A stretch of 64,000 bases of DNA from Toxotes chatareus (GCA_016801885.1 CM028888.1:10870170-10934169); one strand, 5' to 3'; numbered from the stretch's first letter, positions 36,681-50,284 are shown. Notes: generated by a model not told the origin, from the sequence alone. A program made the numbers and translations.

Positions 36681-36830
36681 TTTTGTTGGGGCCGAGTGGA
36701 AGTAATTAGCCGTTGCGTAACACTGGCTATGTGCAGACAGTGAATGGGGCTTTGGCAGCGGCCCGACAGCCTCAGTCCCCAGTGACAACGCCGAGCCGGA
36801 GAGGGAAATAATTACACATACACATGAGAA
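36680..36830. promoter_or_regulatory. Candidate conserved non-coding element
   Basis: Abrupt switch from a 350-base pyrimidine tract to complex GC-richer sequence with AAGTAATTAGCCGTTGCG and GGAAATAATTACAC at its two sides. No splice-flanked open frame. Confidence 0.35.
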
Positions 36831-37086
36831 GATCTGTGCCTTTTGACAAAATGAAAGAAATGAGATAGTGGTTATTTTATTTATTGCTTCATTTCTTCCC
36901 CCTTGGACCAGTGGCCGAGTTGGTGAATGTGAACCCGTTGTTTGTGGTTTGGCTGGACAGTCTGGCTTTTTGAATGGCGTGTAAAACTGCGGCCGTGGGG
37001 AGCATCACATGGAGAGACTCCTTACCAAAGTGGTTTATGCTTTGCGGGATAAAAAGATTGATTGTGCAGATTTTACAAGAAGGTGC

Positions 37087-37110
37087 TTTTTTTTTTTTTT
37101 TTTTTTTTTT
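37087..37110 (+). repeat. Poly-T tract
   Basis: Twenty-four consecutive T residues. Confidence 0.95.
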
Positions 37111-37514
37111 GGAACATCGCTCAGCTGCTTGGTCGTCATATAAATATTCTACAGACTTGCAGTACTTAAAGTTTTTGTTTGGTTGACAAAGTTCAATAAT
37201 CCATGGAAATAAAAAGATGTCAGGTTTAAATCAGGCTGAGGTTGCAGGACAGTGAGATACTTCATGTGATGAAATATCTGTAGCACAGGTTTCCAGCAGC
37301 TGTGATCATATGCAAAACTTGGGTCAGACAGACAAGGATGTTATGTAAAACCTTCAGTCAACAAGCTTTACACCCTGTTGACAGGGGATGGAAGGATGTA
37401 GATGCTGTTGCTTGTTAAGGTAACTAAGGCCTTTTAGTATGAGAAAAGATATCAATTTCTGTTAAATTACTGTTCATGATAAGGGAAACTTGTTTGGTTT
37501 TATTACACTACACA

Positions 37515-37540
37515 TTCACTTGTACACTTGTACAAGTGAA
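37515..37540 (+). repeat. Perfect 11-bp hairpin, 4-base loop
   Basis: TTCACTTGTAC (37515-37525), loop ACTT, GTACAAGTGAA (37530-37540). Confidence 0.92.
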
Positions 37541-37696
37541 CATGGAAAATTTGCTACAGGATGAAAACTTTGATGCCGTGCCTTTAAACCCTTAACCTGT
37601 TGATGGTTTACATCCCAGAAATTTGACTAAAGTTTTTTGAGAATGCCACCTGCAGACAAATACAACAACTCCCATCAATCCAATTTCGACTATTAG

Positions 37697-37722
37697 CCTG
37701 CGTGTGTTATGACACACGCAGG
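37697..37722 (+). repeat. Perfect 11-bp hairpin, 4-base loop
   Basis: CCTGCGTGTGT (37697-37707), loop TATG, ACACACGCAGG (37712-37722), 157 bases after the preceding hairpin. Confidence 0.92.
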
Positions 37723-38228
37723 GTTAGCTGCCGAATACTGAACACGTCATTACATTACAGCGATGTCAGTTCAAACTGAGTACTGCTGAAAAAACATTCA
37801 GTGATTTGTTGAGATTTTTTTAATGTAGTAGCTATGTGCTTGGCAGGTTCAGACTGGATAAAAATGATAATTGCCCTGTAGATTCCTCTGTAAAACTGAT
37901 TGAGCTGAAATGGGGTTTCAGAGGAGGGAAGTGCATATGTCAAGCTTTGCATTCAGCTGCAGGTACAGAAGGAAGTGCCAGCCAACACAATTTGAATAGA
38001 TAGATTCCTGTGGAATATAATACACTATGTAAAAACTTGAGCTGTTACTGATTAAACAGCCAGTTTCTGTTTATATATACAAACACCTCTGTTCAAGCTC
38101 ACAAATGCACATGCTTTTGCTCGACACACACGCACAACACACACACAAACAGACCCTTTCAGTGGGTAAGTCAGACAGTGCAGCAGTGGGTCAGAAGGCT
38201 AATCGCCCACTAATAGCGCGGTGACAGT

Positions 38229-38229
<1 letters not shown>

Positions 38230-38260
<31 letters not shown>
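38230..38260 (+). repeat. (CA)n microsatellite
   Basis: About 15 perfect CA units. Confidence 0.95.
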
Positions 38261-38262
<2 letters not shown>

Positions 38263-40539
38263 TAATGGATTGAAGAGAGCCTGAGGGCAGTAAGATGGAT
38301 AGAGAGATGGAGAGGAGGACAAATAGCTGGATAGTGAAGATGGAGGACAGTCTAAATGTCATGTATTGCAAAGCTTCAGCTATATTTAAAACTTAAAGAT
38401 TGTACCTTGACCTTTTCGGTTATTGCCGGTTATGCTTTTTTTCCTCCCTCCACCAAGGCTCTTGTCATATTGTGAGTTTAATAAAGTTTATCTGTTCATC
38501 TGTTTGCCTAAAATAGCTTTTTGGAATTGTTAATATTTTTCATGGAAATCATGGGACACAGCAAGCCACAAGTTAGCTCATTAGTGTGTTTGTGTGGTTT
38601 CATGCTAAGAACAGAATCCTATCTTTATTTTCATGATCTGTTTGGAGAAGACTTTCTTTGACTTTTCATAGCTAACTCAGTGTACTGCTGTGGCCTAAAA
38701 ACTTAGTCCCCACATACTCTATAGGTGGACTCTGGTCCAGATCAGTTCAAACAATTGAATCTGAAACGAAAGCAAAATCTGATTTCTTGTGAGTGACACA
38801 TTTCTACAGATTTGTGTCACCTCACATACACATAATGGTCAACTGTGAAAAATTGTGTGTTTAAGCATGAGTGGTCTAAAAATCACATTCCTTTTTACCG
38901 GAGGAAATCACAGGACCAGTTTTCCTAATTAGCAATCAAACGGTAGTCATTGTGAAGTATGGTAAAACGCCAACTATAACACCAAACATTTTTAGCAGTT
39001 TTGTTCCTAAAGCTCTGAAGTGAGAACCACAAAACTTCACCAGCTGAAGTCTTCATATAAAGCAACCGGCAGAATAATTGTAGCATCAATAAAACAAGAG
39101 TGGGCAGTGAAATCAGCATTTTCAACAACAAATAAAATCTATAACCCAGGAAACTCACCAATGAGCACTTAGATCAGTGTCTCTGCCTGACCATCAATGC
39201 TTTTGAAAGTGTCACTTCTCTCATTAATACAGAAATGTGTTTTGTATACATAGTTCTGCTGTTTGTAGGACTTAAACATCAGTTACATAATCCACCCTTT
39301 CTGGACCTGTTTGGTCAAGTGGACCTCTAAGACTGGTATTTGAGTACCACTTGAATAGTCCCTGATATTCCTTTTCTTCCTTGAAGAAATGATCAAATTC
39401 TGAAATTCTCCTAGTTAGGAACCACCAGAATAAAAGCGACAGTCGTTTTTCGTCTTCAGTGTATCTGATGAAGACAAATAGCCAGCTAAAGGTCATGACA
39501 AAAACACAGATGCAAGTATATCAGTGCTGCGCATTAAACAAAAGGAAAAGAGGGAGGGAAGAAGGGAAAGAGTGGTGGTTAGATGACCGAAAAGCCCCGC
39601 AGGGATTTGCCCTGCCCAGCTGCAGCCTCGTCCACAAGTGCATTAAACAAGTCATTGTGTGTGAATGTTCACTTTCATGAGCGCACAAGCGCCTATTAAC
39701 TGTATGTACACACATTTCACCCAAGCGTGTGTGTTGGTATGTATCAGTACGTCCACAACAACATCTGGAAATTCACCCAAGATACCCTCTGATCTTTCCA
39801 AAAACAAGCTCTTTATTAGATAATAAGATGACTAAGAGCAGCATCATCAGCCTCATCATGTACAGGGTCAGTGGGTGCACATGGACTAATGGTTTCCACA
39901 CACATTGCCGATGTTTGTTGGTTGTCTGCTGTGCTCTTGATAAATGACGGCAGTTACATGGATGAATGAACAATTGACGGGCTGGTTTGCACATACATGT
40001 GCTGATGTGTGTTGAACCTGTTGCTCTGACAATTGCTGCCTACATGAATAGGCTGGATGAATGGAAGACTTTTCAGTGCGTTGAATTAATGAATGAATGC
40101 CGAAGAAGCCATACTTACTACAGCAGCCACAACTGCAGCTTGCATCACTCTCACATCTGGAACAGTTAAACACAGAAGGACTTTGTAGTGCTGAGTATCA
40201 TTTCACAGATTGCCTTTTGGACAACACATTAAAAACAAATCAATCACCAGATTCTGAAGCACATAGGTTCATATTTTATTCAAGCTGGCTAGAAACTGGA
40301 ATCTTTTGCAGCCAGACCTCCATCTCATCACACTCTTTAGCTTCAGTTAGGATTTAACTAACCAAGTTAGTTGTTTCTTTACTTTTGTGGTTGACCTTCT
40401 TCAGATCTCTTTATCATACTCATGGAGGTTTTTGGTTTCCTGATGTGTGCATTTTAAATCTTTGGGAAAAAAAGACAACTGAATGCACTGTCTGTATGTG
40501 TTTTGTGTCCCACCACTGTGGTACATGATATTCGGGACA

Positions 40540-40960
40540 TTAAGTTGTCGTAGAAAGTTGTTTGTAGAAAGTTCAGACTTACACCGTAGGTTCTCTTTAT
40601 GGAGTAGCTGATTTCATTAAATTTTGGACCACCTTGCTGTGTAAATTTGCATATCAATGAGAGAACACTGATTTCCCAGAAAATGCTGTAACCCCTTAGC
40701 AACTAACAAGTTCAAATTGATACCAGCTATGTAGTGTGAAAAGACATGTTGGTGTGAAAAATCTTAGCTAATTAATGACCTAATTGGCTTAACTAGAAGG
40801 AAACTGATATGTCTTGTGAACACAATAACTCAAGATACAATACATAGTAGGTACTTCACGCTTGCACCACAGGTACTCCACAGAGAGTAGATGATCTGAT
40901 TAGATTTTCGTGTGCCTTGCTGCACAAATTTGCATATATAATGAGATAAAACTGATAATA
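40540..40960 (+). repeat. Two diverged units of a teleost dispersed/tandem repeat
   Basis: Two segments align with each other: about 40580-40672 and 40862-40955, roughly 283 bases apart. Shared landmarks are CTTRCACC..AGGT.CTC, GAGTAG.TGAT.TGATTARATTTT, CCTTGCTG and AAATTTGCATAT followed by ATGAGA and AACTGAT. The second is preceded by TTGTGAACACAATAACTCAAGA (about 40814-40835). The GTGAACGCGATAACTCAAGAA...CTGATTAGATTTTGGTGGTC signature is familiar from abundant fish repeats with ~140-280-base units. No coding potential. Confidence 0.7.
40883..40955 (+). repeat. Second unit of the 40.5-40.96 kb repeat
   Basis: GAGTAGATGATCTGATTAGA at 40884-40903, then TTTTCGTG, CCTTGCTG and AAATTTGCATATATAATGAG. 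It matches 40600-40672 with roughly one difference in five bases by eye. Confidence 0.65.
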
Positions 40961-41859
40961 ACTGATCTGCAGTCTTCAGCCTGTAATGGAAGGAAGCTTG
41001 CTGTGTAGCTGTGCATCTTCAGCACAGTACAGGACTCGCCAGGACTCCGGCTGTATGTTTGGGGTTGTTGTCATGTCATCACGGTTTGATGGAAGAAGAA
41101 TCCTATAATGCATGTAAAACTTGCACAGTACTGTACCATAGGTTCATAGCAAGGGAAGAACACTATAAGATGCAAACAAAAAAAAAAAGTCACACTCAGG
41201 ATTTAAACACTCACTTATGGGCACATTATCTTAACGACACTGAACTTCTGACTCAGTGATAGGGTAACTTACTGACTCAATGACTTTACAAAAAGTACAA
41301 AGTCATTGTGATTTGAATGGAAGCCAGACTCGATGAACTGCTGAGTGAACAGATTAATTGGCTGTTCAGTGGATGGATGAAGAGATGAGCTAATGGCTTG
41401 TTAACCAGCGCAAAGACTTGGATGAATGACTTGCTGACCTGTTGATGGACAGTCAGGGTTACGACAAAAACCAGATTCAGCCGCATTAACTCATCACCAC
41501 ATTGCGAGAGGGGGTCAGTGGGTGTATTTCTGACCGCAGGCTGATTTGGTTGCTTTTGGCTGAATGGGCGAGCGAATATGAGAACTGTATTTCTTAAAGT
41601 ATGGGCTAAGAAGCCAAACTGGGCCCCTGCCATCTGTATCTGGTAGGTCCCCATGACAAAGCTAATAACATATTACAGTGAAAAATAGCTTTTGATCTCT
41701 TTCCTGGGGGAAGGGACTTAATAAACTTCCCACTGAGGCAGGAGGGGAACCATAATGGCAAATAAAGTAACATAATAATACATTCTCATTTCTGGATGAG
41801 TTCACCAAGTCACTGGGTATATCTTTCACCGCAGTTAATGGAGCTGACTTTTGTGACTG

Positions 41860-42640
41860 AACCATGCCTGGGTGATGGAGTCATTGACTGGCTTATTGAC
41901 ATACATATTGCCCGAACTACCACATTGGTAGGACTGCTGGTCACTTGGCTGGCTGGTTGCCTCCCTGATTACCTTTTCCCTTAACTTAATGAAAAACTGT
42001 ATAGAGGGGCAATATCTGTGTAGACTCTGCCATCATCCAGGCACAGATTTTCTACCTCTTCACCACTTGACTGGGTCAGTGAGGTTGTCGCTTACCACAT
42101 TTCAGGCTTTCTGCCTGACTGGCTGAACAACCGCAGTGACCGCTTGCCTGGGTGGCTGCTGGCTGGTCGACTACCTGGCAGAACAGACCTTTCCCTGGCT
42201 GATTGGATGGATGAGTAAAGGGTCAATGGGTAGTTGAATGGAAATAAGAACTAAATTCACTGCCCTCTCATCACTAAAGTATGTGGTTGGGTCATTGGGT
42301 GCTTTATTAATCACATAAAACACATGCTGCCTTGTTTGCTGACTGTGCTGCAAAGCTGACTGTCTTGCTCAAGTGACATCTTGCAGTCTGGATGAACTTT
42401 CTTCTTGAGCCCCTGGCCAGTATCCAACCAGAAAGCACAAGGACTGTTTGAGTGGTCCATCTTTGACCACATTTTCAGGTCAGCTGCCTGACTGTATTGA
42501 CCGACCGGTTGGCCGACCTCAGTGAAATGACAGAGAAGTCAGAACTGGCAGGCTGACTGAATGACTGGTTGCCTGCCCAGCTGCCAGGCCGACTCCCTGA
42601 CCACAGTGACTGAGCGCTGGCCAGAACCGAGCCGGTTTTC
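41860..42640 (+). repeat. Cryptically simple CTGA/CTGG-rich tract
   Basis: Over about 780 bases the strings ACTGGCT, GGCTGGCTGG, CTGACTGG, GACTGAATGACTGG and CCGACC recur in many variants without a fixed period. It looks like an old (TGAC/TGGC)n tetranucleotide array eroded by point change. Related TGAATGA/GGATGAATG words continue to the left (about 39955-40100 and 41320-41450). Confidence 0.55.
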
Positions 42641-45600
42641 TGCTTCCAGCGAGTGAGTCAGGCTCCAGCAAAAACTCATTTACATCAGGAGGCTTGTGGG
42701 CAAAGACCAAATTCAGCGTGGGGACTGGAACCTGGGAAATTTAAACATTTCACCTCCAAACAATAGTTTTTAACCTGCTGAGTTGCATGCGTTGGAGCTG
42801 GCAACCTAAATGTGTTGGACTGCCTGCCCAAACCTAAATATGTTGGCCTGTGTCTACTCCACATTCCCTGTCTAGAGACTCGGTTAGCAGGTTTTGATTT
42901 ATTTAACCTTTTTTTAACCAGGGTACTGTTATCAAGTAACATTAACAAAAAAACTAATTTGGAAGCTTGACCAAAAAGGCAATAAGTAGCTGATGCTTGT
43001 AAAGGGAGAAGTATGAAGAGGAGAACTGGTCTGAGTTGATAAATGAGTGCAGCTTTCTTAAATTACATTGGGAGGGAAACTGTTCTGTGTGTGCGCTTGT
43101 GTGTATTAAAGCAATTCCTCAGTTCACAACCCAGCATGTGTGGCATGTGTGGCTGTTGGTGTTTACTGCAGGCTACCCTCCAGCTCAGTGTGGGTTGATG
43201 TTGTGTGTACGTGTGTGTGCATGCATGTGTCTTTGTTCCCCACATGGATGTCATGTGAGTAAACCCAAGAGCCATGTGTGGGAGTCTGAACTGTGTGTGT
43301 TTAGGCGCCTGCATTCGTGGATACACAGTTTATGTATGCGTGTTTCTGTGTGTGTGATACATGGGAGCTGTCCCTTGGGTATTTTCTTGGAAACACTGAT
43401 ACGTCTCACATGGGAATATCATCCACCTCATCTTTTGCTCCGCTACACTGACACTAATTCTCTCTTTTATGCAGACACACACACTCACAAACACAGACAT
43501 TCATTGCACTTCATTCCCTTTCTTCCATCCTCCTTTTAAAGCCCCGGTTCCTCTGCTCTCCTCCCCTTCTCGTCTACATATCCAGCTCCAGTAGTTCCTC
43601 TGTGGTATGGCGGATCAAAGCCCTTTGCCTTCTGCACTGTGGGTTCAGCAACATCTGGACCACGCCGTCCGCCTTTTACCAATCTGCCATCTGCTAGTTT
43701 CACTTGACATGAGCGTGTGTGTAAGAAGCAGAGACGGAAAGAGAGTGAGACACAGGAGAAGATAGTAGATAGATAATGAAGTTCCCATTCTCCCTTTCAT
43801 TCCACTTGTCCCTTTTGTTTTTTTGTATGTGTGTTAAATTTGACTCTGTAACAGTTAATGTGTCAAGCAGCAGCGGACACCAACACTCCCTTTGTGCCTC
43901 GTCTTCCTTTTCTTCCTCACTGGGTCTCTGTGTTTTACTCACAGATACTTCATCAGGGTTGATAGGGGTTTATGAGCTGATCCCCTCGTTGTCAGTACCA
44001 GTTTCTTATATTTGTTTCTTTCTTTAACCACACCTCTGCGTCTCTTTGTCCCTCCACCAGCGCCTTCAGCCTTGTTGCCAAGGCGAGGTCGTTGACTTTA
44101 ACGGTCGCATAACGGAGGCTGGTGTGCCCTGGCTGGCCACTTAAACCCAACCACCTCCAGTAGAGTAAACACTGTTTACTGCTGCTTTGTCTCCCAGCAG
44201 GGCCCTGAGGCCCAGGCCTCACATAGCATCTCATCCCTGAATTTAGATGGATGGATGGATGGATACAAAAAAAGGTGAATAGATGAAGAGATGGAGATTG
44301 ATAGACACATAAGACATTTTCTCTTTCAAGGAGAGAGACAAAAGTGTATCTGATAATGGAACCTCCTTGTCATTAATCTAAACGGCAAAGACTTCAGGAG
44401 GGAAAGTAAACTGTGGATTCTCAGACAAACAGTGATTTGATTTTAATGCTGACAGTGAAGGCACAGCATAGAGGAAGGTTTTTAGATTTTTTTTCTGGTC
44501 CTTCAGCCTCAATGTGAAAGACAAACCTAAACATTCTAGCTCACTATTTAATAAGCAATTGATCTTCTGATTTGTGCAGCAGCAAAAGAGTAGCGGCAGC
44601 AGGTGCCAATAACAGAACTTGGTAACTTGATAAGCAGAAGATTCTGCAGCATATGTCTTTTGAATTTTAGCTTTGGAAAAAGGATCCCTCACCCCTGTTT
44701 GGCTGAAAGGGACCAGATGTGATGAAAGTAACAACTCTCTTGCATGAAACATCAACTTTTCTGACTACAACTAATCCTCAAAAGATCATAAAGTCCCCAA
44801 ACAATCGTCAACCAGGGCAGTTTAGCCTGCCTACTCCTCATGCATCCTAATATCTCATCAATTCATTACAGTTCAAAAGCAAAACTGTTTTCAAACTGCC
44901 TTGCACGCACGCAACCACTGTTTCCTGCCTGATCTTCTGGAGCTGGCATTGTTTTAATCTGTGTTATACCAAAATAAAGCAACAAAAATGAGTGAATGCA
45001 AAACCATTAAGGCAAAGATTTTGTACAGAAGTTCTCGCTTATGGTAGCATGTGACCTGTACCACAAACCGGAGGCGTCTCAGTGAGAGAGACCACAGGAC
45101 GAGGTACCTGTGGTCTCATGATGAGATGCACCGCCATTGTGGAAGTGTTTCAATCTGCATTAAGTGTTATTTAAAAGTTTTATTTACATTGGCTACATTT
45201 GTGTGTGTAGGTGCTACAAATGGTTTCACTAATGCGCAAAATAGCATATGGTGTCACATGTCCCTCAAGACAGCAGCTCCTTCAAAAGCCTATTTTCAAG
45301 CTGGCAAAAAACACTGATTTGAAGTAGCTACCTTTTTTGCTTTCATGTAACAGTAGCCAATGTTAAAGACCATCTAAGTGGCCTCTCACTCTCTTTTTGC
45401 TGTGATAAGGATAAACAAAAGAGGAAGTGAAGGGGAGAAACAGGAAGGAATGGAGATTGAGGGAGAAAGCCAGACTGGGAGGGAGGTGACTAGGGGAACG
45501 AATAAGAGGCAAAATGGAGGAATAGATACAGAGAATGAGGATGGAGTGAATTATCCAGAGAATGAGGGATAGAGACGCTGTGGGGAGGAGGGATGTTGAT

Positions 45601-48600
45601 GGTGGAGGAACTGAGGGAATTAGTAAACAAACAGGTAGATGAGGCGGTTGAGTGGAGCGGTACACCGACTGTGGATCTGCAGGGAATGGCGAAAACAGGG
45701 AAAGAGTCTGATGGACATACAACAGAGCTGTGCCATTGCTTCAGCAAAGAACAGTAGTACCCCCATTTGTCTCTCTTCTCCTCTCCCTTGTGTTGCCTGT
45801 CTGCTGCTTTCTGTGTATGTGGGTTTAATCGAAGCTTTCAGGCAGAGAATTAAAGCAAGTGGGAATGTACCTCTGAGGAGCAGACTTGAAGCTATGTGCC
45901 CTGCTAATGCAAAGAAGAAATTGAAACAAAGCTCATCGAACAGACCAGCAGCAGGTGAGAAGGATTTTAAGGCTGCAACATCAACTCAGGACATATAGAG
46001 TTGACACATTTTCCATTGCAAAAAGAAAATCCTTAACTTCCCAGAAAAAAAAAAGGGGAAGGTTAAGTAGAGGCTCCTTACTGTGTGGCATAAAGTTTAC
46101 AAGAGCTAAATTAAACATTTGGTCTTTAAAATTTCAGAAAATAGTGAAAAATGCTGACCAGTTTCCTAAAACCTTCAAATGTCAAAACAAGATTGTTTTG
46201 TCCGACCAACAGTCCAAAACCCAAAGTTATTTTTAAAGTATTTTGTGTATATTTTGGTGTTACTTATTAATGTTATGTCAGCAGACTGATCATTTTAGCT
46301 CTAATGTCTTAGAGCAAAAGAGAAGCCTTCACCTGGCACTATAACTACTTTTACAAGCAAACTTGATGTTTAGACCGCAACCTCTTGCTGCTGCCAAAGT
46401 GGTTGAGAAACATATCAAACAGTGGCTGCACCTGTGAGCTGTTTTTCTCCAAGCTTCCAATGAGATGGTGGTGTTTGTGACTTTGTGTGCGACAGAGCCG
46501 AGCATGTTTTTAGCAGCCGCTGACGTCTGGAGGGCTAGTGGTGGTGGTGGGCTGTTTTTGAAGTGCTGGTGGGCTTACTGGAAGTGTGTCAGACAGGAGA
46601 GGAATGCAGGAAAAGGGTGGGAGTCTGTGTGTGTATGTGTGTGTCTGTGTGTGAGATGTATGTAGGCAGTGCTCGGGTAGCCCCTCTCTCTTGGTGTGTA
46701 CATATGTGTATTATGTGTGTATGGACGTGTGCTTGTGTGCGTGGGTGCATGCCCAAGTCTTCATTGCTTCAACCCGTTGTCTCACTCTGAGAGCCTGCAG
46801 GGATTTCCCACAGTGTCTCTGGTAATAAAGTTGACACTGGTCTGGGTTTAGTGCCTAGATAGAGAAATATCTTCAAAAGAAAAACACAATTATGAACTTT
46901 GGAACCCTTGGATAAATAGAGAACTACTGCGTAGTTACTATGTCTTGGAAAGTATCTCACAGGTTTCCATCTTAAAATTCCTGTAAACGTTTGAAACACA
47001 ACTCAAATGAGAGTTTTCCCAAGATGACAGTGGTTCAATTTGGAAAAATATCCAAGGTCATCTCTACTGTCCCTGCAGTTTGTCTCACAGTCACAGGAAG
47101 AAAAGGAAGACGCATTATAACAAAAACACTACAACAACTGATATCAGTTCCATTTAAAACTCGGTATCTAAACATCCTGGGCTCCCCTGAGCTTGTACAA
47201 AACAATACAAGACAAAAATAATGAGTGATGTGTTAATATTCATACTACTAAAAAGCCGGTTCAGTCATAGATCCCTGTGGTTTCGATTTGGATCATTGTC
47301 CTTGAAATTTGAGGCATCACAGGAGAAGAATCGCAACAGTCGATGGCATGAAAAGAATCAAAGCTTCCACAGTCTATTAGCAGATCGTTCCTCATCTTTT
47401 CTCTCTCTGGTCAGGTTGACACGTTTTTCTCTTGGGAGCTTTGATTCTTTTTCAGAATCCAAGCCAATTATTGGACCGTTTGGCAAAGCAGTGTATGAGA
47501 AATGACTTTCCTTTCAGCTGTTACATACTCTCCTCAAACCTTCTTAGCAGGTTGAAAGGGAAGTATGTTGAACCAAACTAAGAAACCTGCAGGTCTGTAA
47601 TATTTTATAACACATTCTTCTCACTGATGAAATTCAAGAAACTGCTCAGTCATTAAAAAAAAAAGCAGTTTGGAGGGAATAAATGTTCCGGCCAATAGTG
47701 CTCAATTGAAAGTATTCTTACTTCTTAAAGTCTTCAATTATGAGTGAACTTATTTTGAATAAAAGCAAAGTAACTGTTTAACTAAATGCACTGGTGCATA
47801 TATTCTTCATGCATTTGAAAAGCAATGTCAAAACATTTCTAACTGGCATCTCGTAATTGGAAATAGACTCAGAGTAAAGCATAAATTAACACAACATTGC
47901 AACTTTTGGGGAACCGCTTATATTTAATTGCAGTACCAGACGTTTAGTGGGATTTATCAGCTTAAACATACCAAAGAAATAAATAAGAAATGAAACAAAC
48001 TCTCTGTAAATAACATATACTGTATATCCATAAAAAATTCTCAAAGTACAGACTAATGTCTCGAATTTGTATTCATAAACATTTTTTTGCTCCTCATTTC
48101 ATACGATTTGTATACGATGCTGTTGGGTGTGTACAGAATAGTATATACAATAGCTGTGACCTGACTTTATAAGGATTTCCTTTCATGTACAGTACAAGAT
48201 GTCTCTAAGTTGTTCCTGCCACAGTATTTGTGCAATCTACCCACTTCTAAACCATCATTTCTTACACAACCCATTGCTGTTTATTATTGTCTTTTTGGTA
48301 ATTTGTTTTGTATCTGTGGCAATTGTGAGACAAGTACATTAACAACAAAACATTAACAAAAAACATAACAATTACAAGAATGAGGTTGAAGAAGTTAGTG
48401 AATGTAATTGTAATATCCCCATTTATCTGTTTGAGCGCTAACTTTGATGAGATTACTGAAATTGGACAACCAATATTTTCCTTTATACTGTTACAGAAAA
48501 ATGTAAGGTGATCATAGAATTATTAGAAATTACTGTGTGAGAGTTTTTAACCTTCATATCACCAACAACATGGACCTGAGCCAGAGTCAGAATAGAAACC

Positions 48601-50284
48601 CTGTCAACAGTTTTGTGATTTTTTTTTTTTTATTTCTTCTGTATCAGAGGAAACTATGATCAGTTTATCAATAATAACAATTCTGGCTGTGTTGATGTTC
48701 AGACAGCTGTGAAAGCTCTGTGACGGCCATGGGTTGCTGTAGAACAGAGCTGAATTGTCTCTTTTCAGTTACAAATATCTGTTTTATAAGGGGAAATATC
48801 ATGCTGACCTCTTTCTTCAAGTGATTTCTCCTCTAATGCCCCTTTCGAACAACATCCAAACTTCAGCCATACGCATCCCACATTTTACTGAGCTCCATCA
48901 ACCCCCCTCTTACCCTTTAACCACAGGCAAGGTGTATGTGTGTGTTTGTCTGAGTTGTGTGTGAGTATGTGTGTGTGTGCGCACTGCCAACTACAGAGAA
49001 TGAGTTGAGGCACAAACAGAAAACCAGTCAGCCTTTCACACATCTGGCTGTAACTGGTCGCTTTTGTAATTAACAGGGGAAGAAGGTTAATGAGGAAGTG
49101 ACATTAGAATAAAAGACACTAAATTAAAGGGCCAAGAAAAGCCACAGTGTTTTATTTTTTCTTTTCAAAAGATTTATTTTGTGTAAAATCATCTGTAGGA
49201 CAGTGCAGCAGTATTATGAATGTAATCTTTTGGACAATATGATGTTGAGGGGTAATTGTAATGTTTTGTGCACCTCTGTTTACTTACATGGTCATAGATG
49301 TGGGCAGTGAATCAGAGGTCAGATTCAGGCTGAACTACTATACTGTAACTATGCCAAAATAATTGGTAACAGTAATTCCGACCTTTCAGCACCTTTCCCC
49401 ATGCATAAAAAGAAAAAAAGAGCAAGATTACCACTTCCTGTTTTGTGCTGTAAAGCAGTGATTCATTTGCCTCAGTGGCACACAATGTAATTGTCAGAAG
49501 AGGCCACCTTACATGGTGCCTTGTTTGTTTGCGGTAATTAGACTAATATCTCAAAATGAATATGCTAATGATTTACTGATTTTAAAAATACTAGACTTAG
49601 CATCTTGAATATAGCAGATTGCAGATTTGGTCTGTATTTGCTTGAGAAATGTTGATTTAGCAAAAGGAAAAAAAAAAAGTGGGGGGAAAAAAACCCTTGA
49701 GTTGGCAAAAAGACAAATTGCCGGCAGGGTAGCTGGAGGCTCTGCAGTGAAGCAGCTCTCCGTATCGGGCTGCTGGAGGAGCAGGGGCATAAAGTTGGCC
49801 TATTAACTCTTGTCTTGGGGTGACACAGAAGAGCAGACATGGAGAGGGGTGGGAGTAAGTGCTCTCACTTTCTGTCTGTTTTAATAATCCCTCCCTTTCT
49901 TTTTATTTCACACTCTCCATCTTTCTTGCAAGGCGCTTACTTCTCTCCCCATCTGCTTTCACCGGCTCTTTGGATTTTGTCTCTCGCAGGATTATTTAGC
50001 ATTGGCTAACAGACGGGACGAGCTCAGGTCATGTTCAGGATGGGCTCGAATCAGATCAGCAGGTTTCGAATATGCCAGTGACCTTGTCGCCATCTTGCTG
50101 TGACAGTGTTGGTGCCACGCTGTTCCGAAGGCACCGCAACCGTGTCTTCAGCGAGTCCTGTCTGGATCAAATGTGCTTGATACTGCCAAGTGTGTCACTC
50201 AGGCCACTAACGTATTTGCAGTCTGTCACTAGTACTCTGTCTGAGTGTCACTGAGAGTTTTCTCTGTTCTATTTTTAATATTGT

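Noticed and set aside
38440..38500. TTTAATAAAGTTTATCTGTTC considered as another LINE tail
   Set aside because: Lacks the AATTTCCCC..GGG part of the motif, and the tail is not a clean tandem repeat.
39455..39515. TCTGATGAAG motif considered as a second hammerhead-like element
   Set aside because: No GAAAC at the right spacing and no supporting stem.
44041..44240. GC-rich segment after a CCACCAG acceptor-like site, considered as an exon
   Set aside because: No frame matches JADE sequence, and stops occur in the required phase.
45639..45998. 119-codon plus-strand open frame with a Lys-rich end
   Set aside because: No family resemblance. It overlaps an equally open antisense frame and has no splice or transcript-type support.
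49981..50029. Exon-like segment CTCTCGCAG ... AGCTCAG|GTCATG of 38 bases (49990-50027), considered as the next jade2 exon
   Set aside because: Joined to the phase-2 end of coding exon 3 it reads R-I-I-stop, and it has no JADE similarity beyond the first residue or two.
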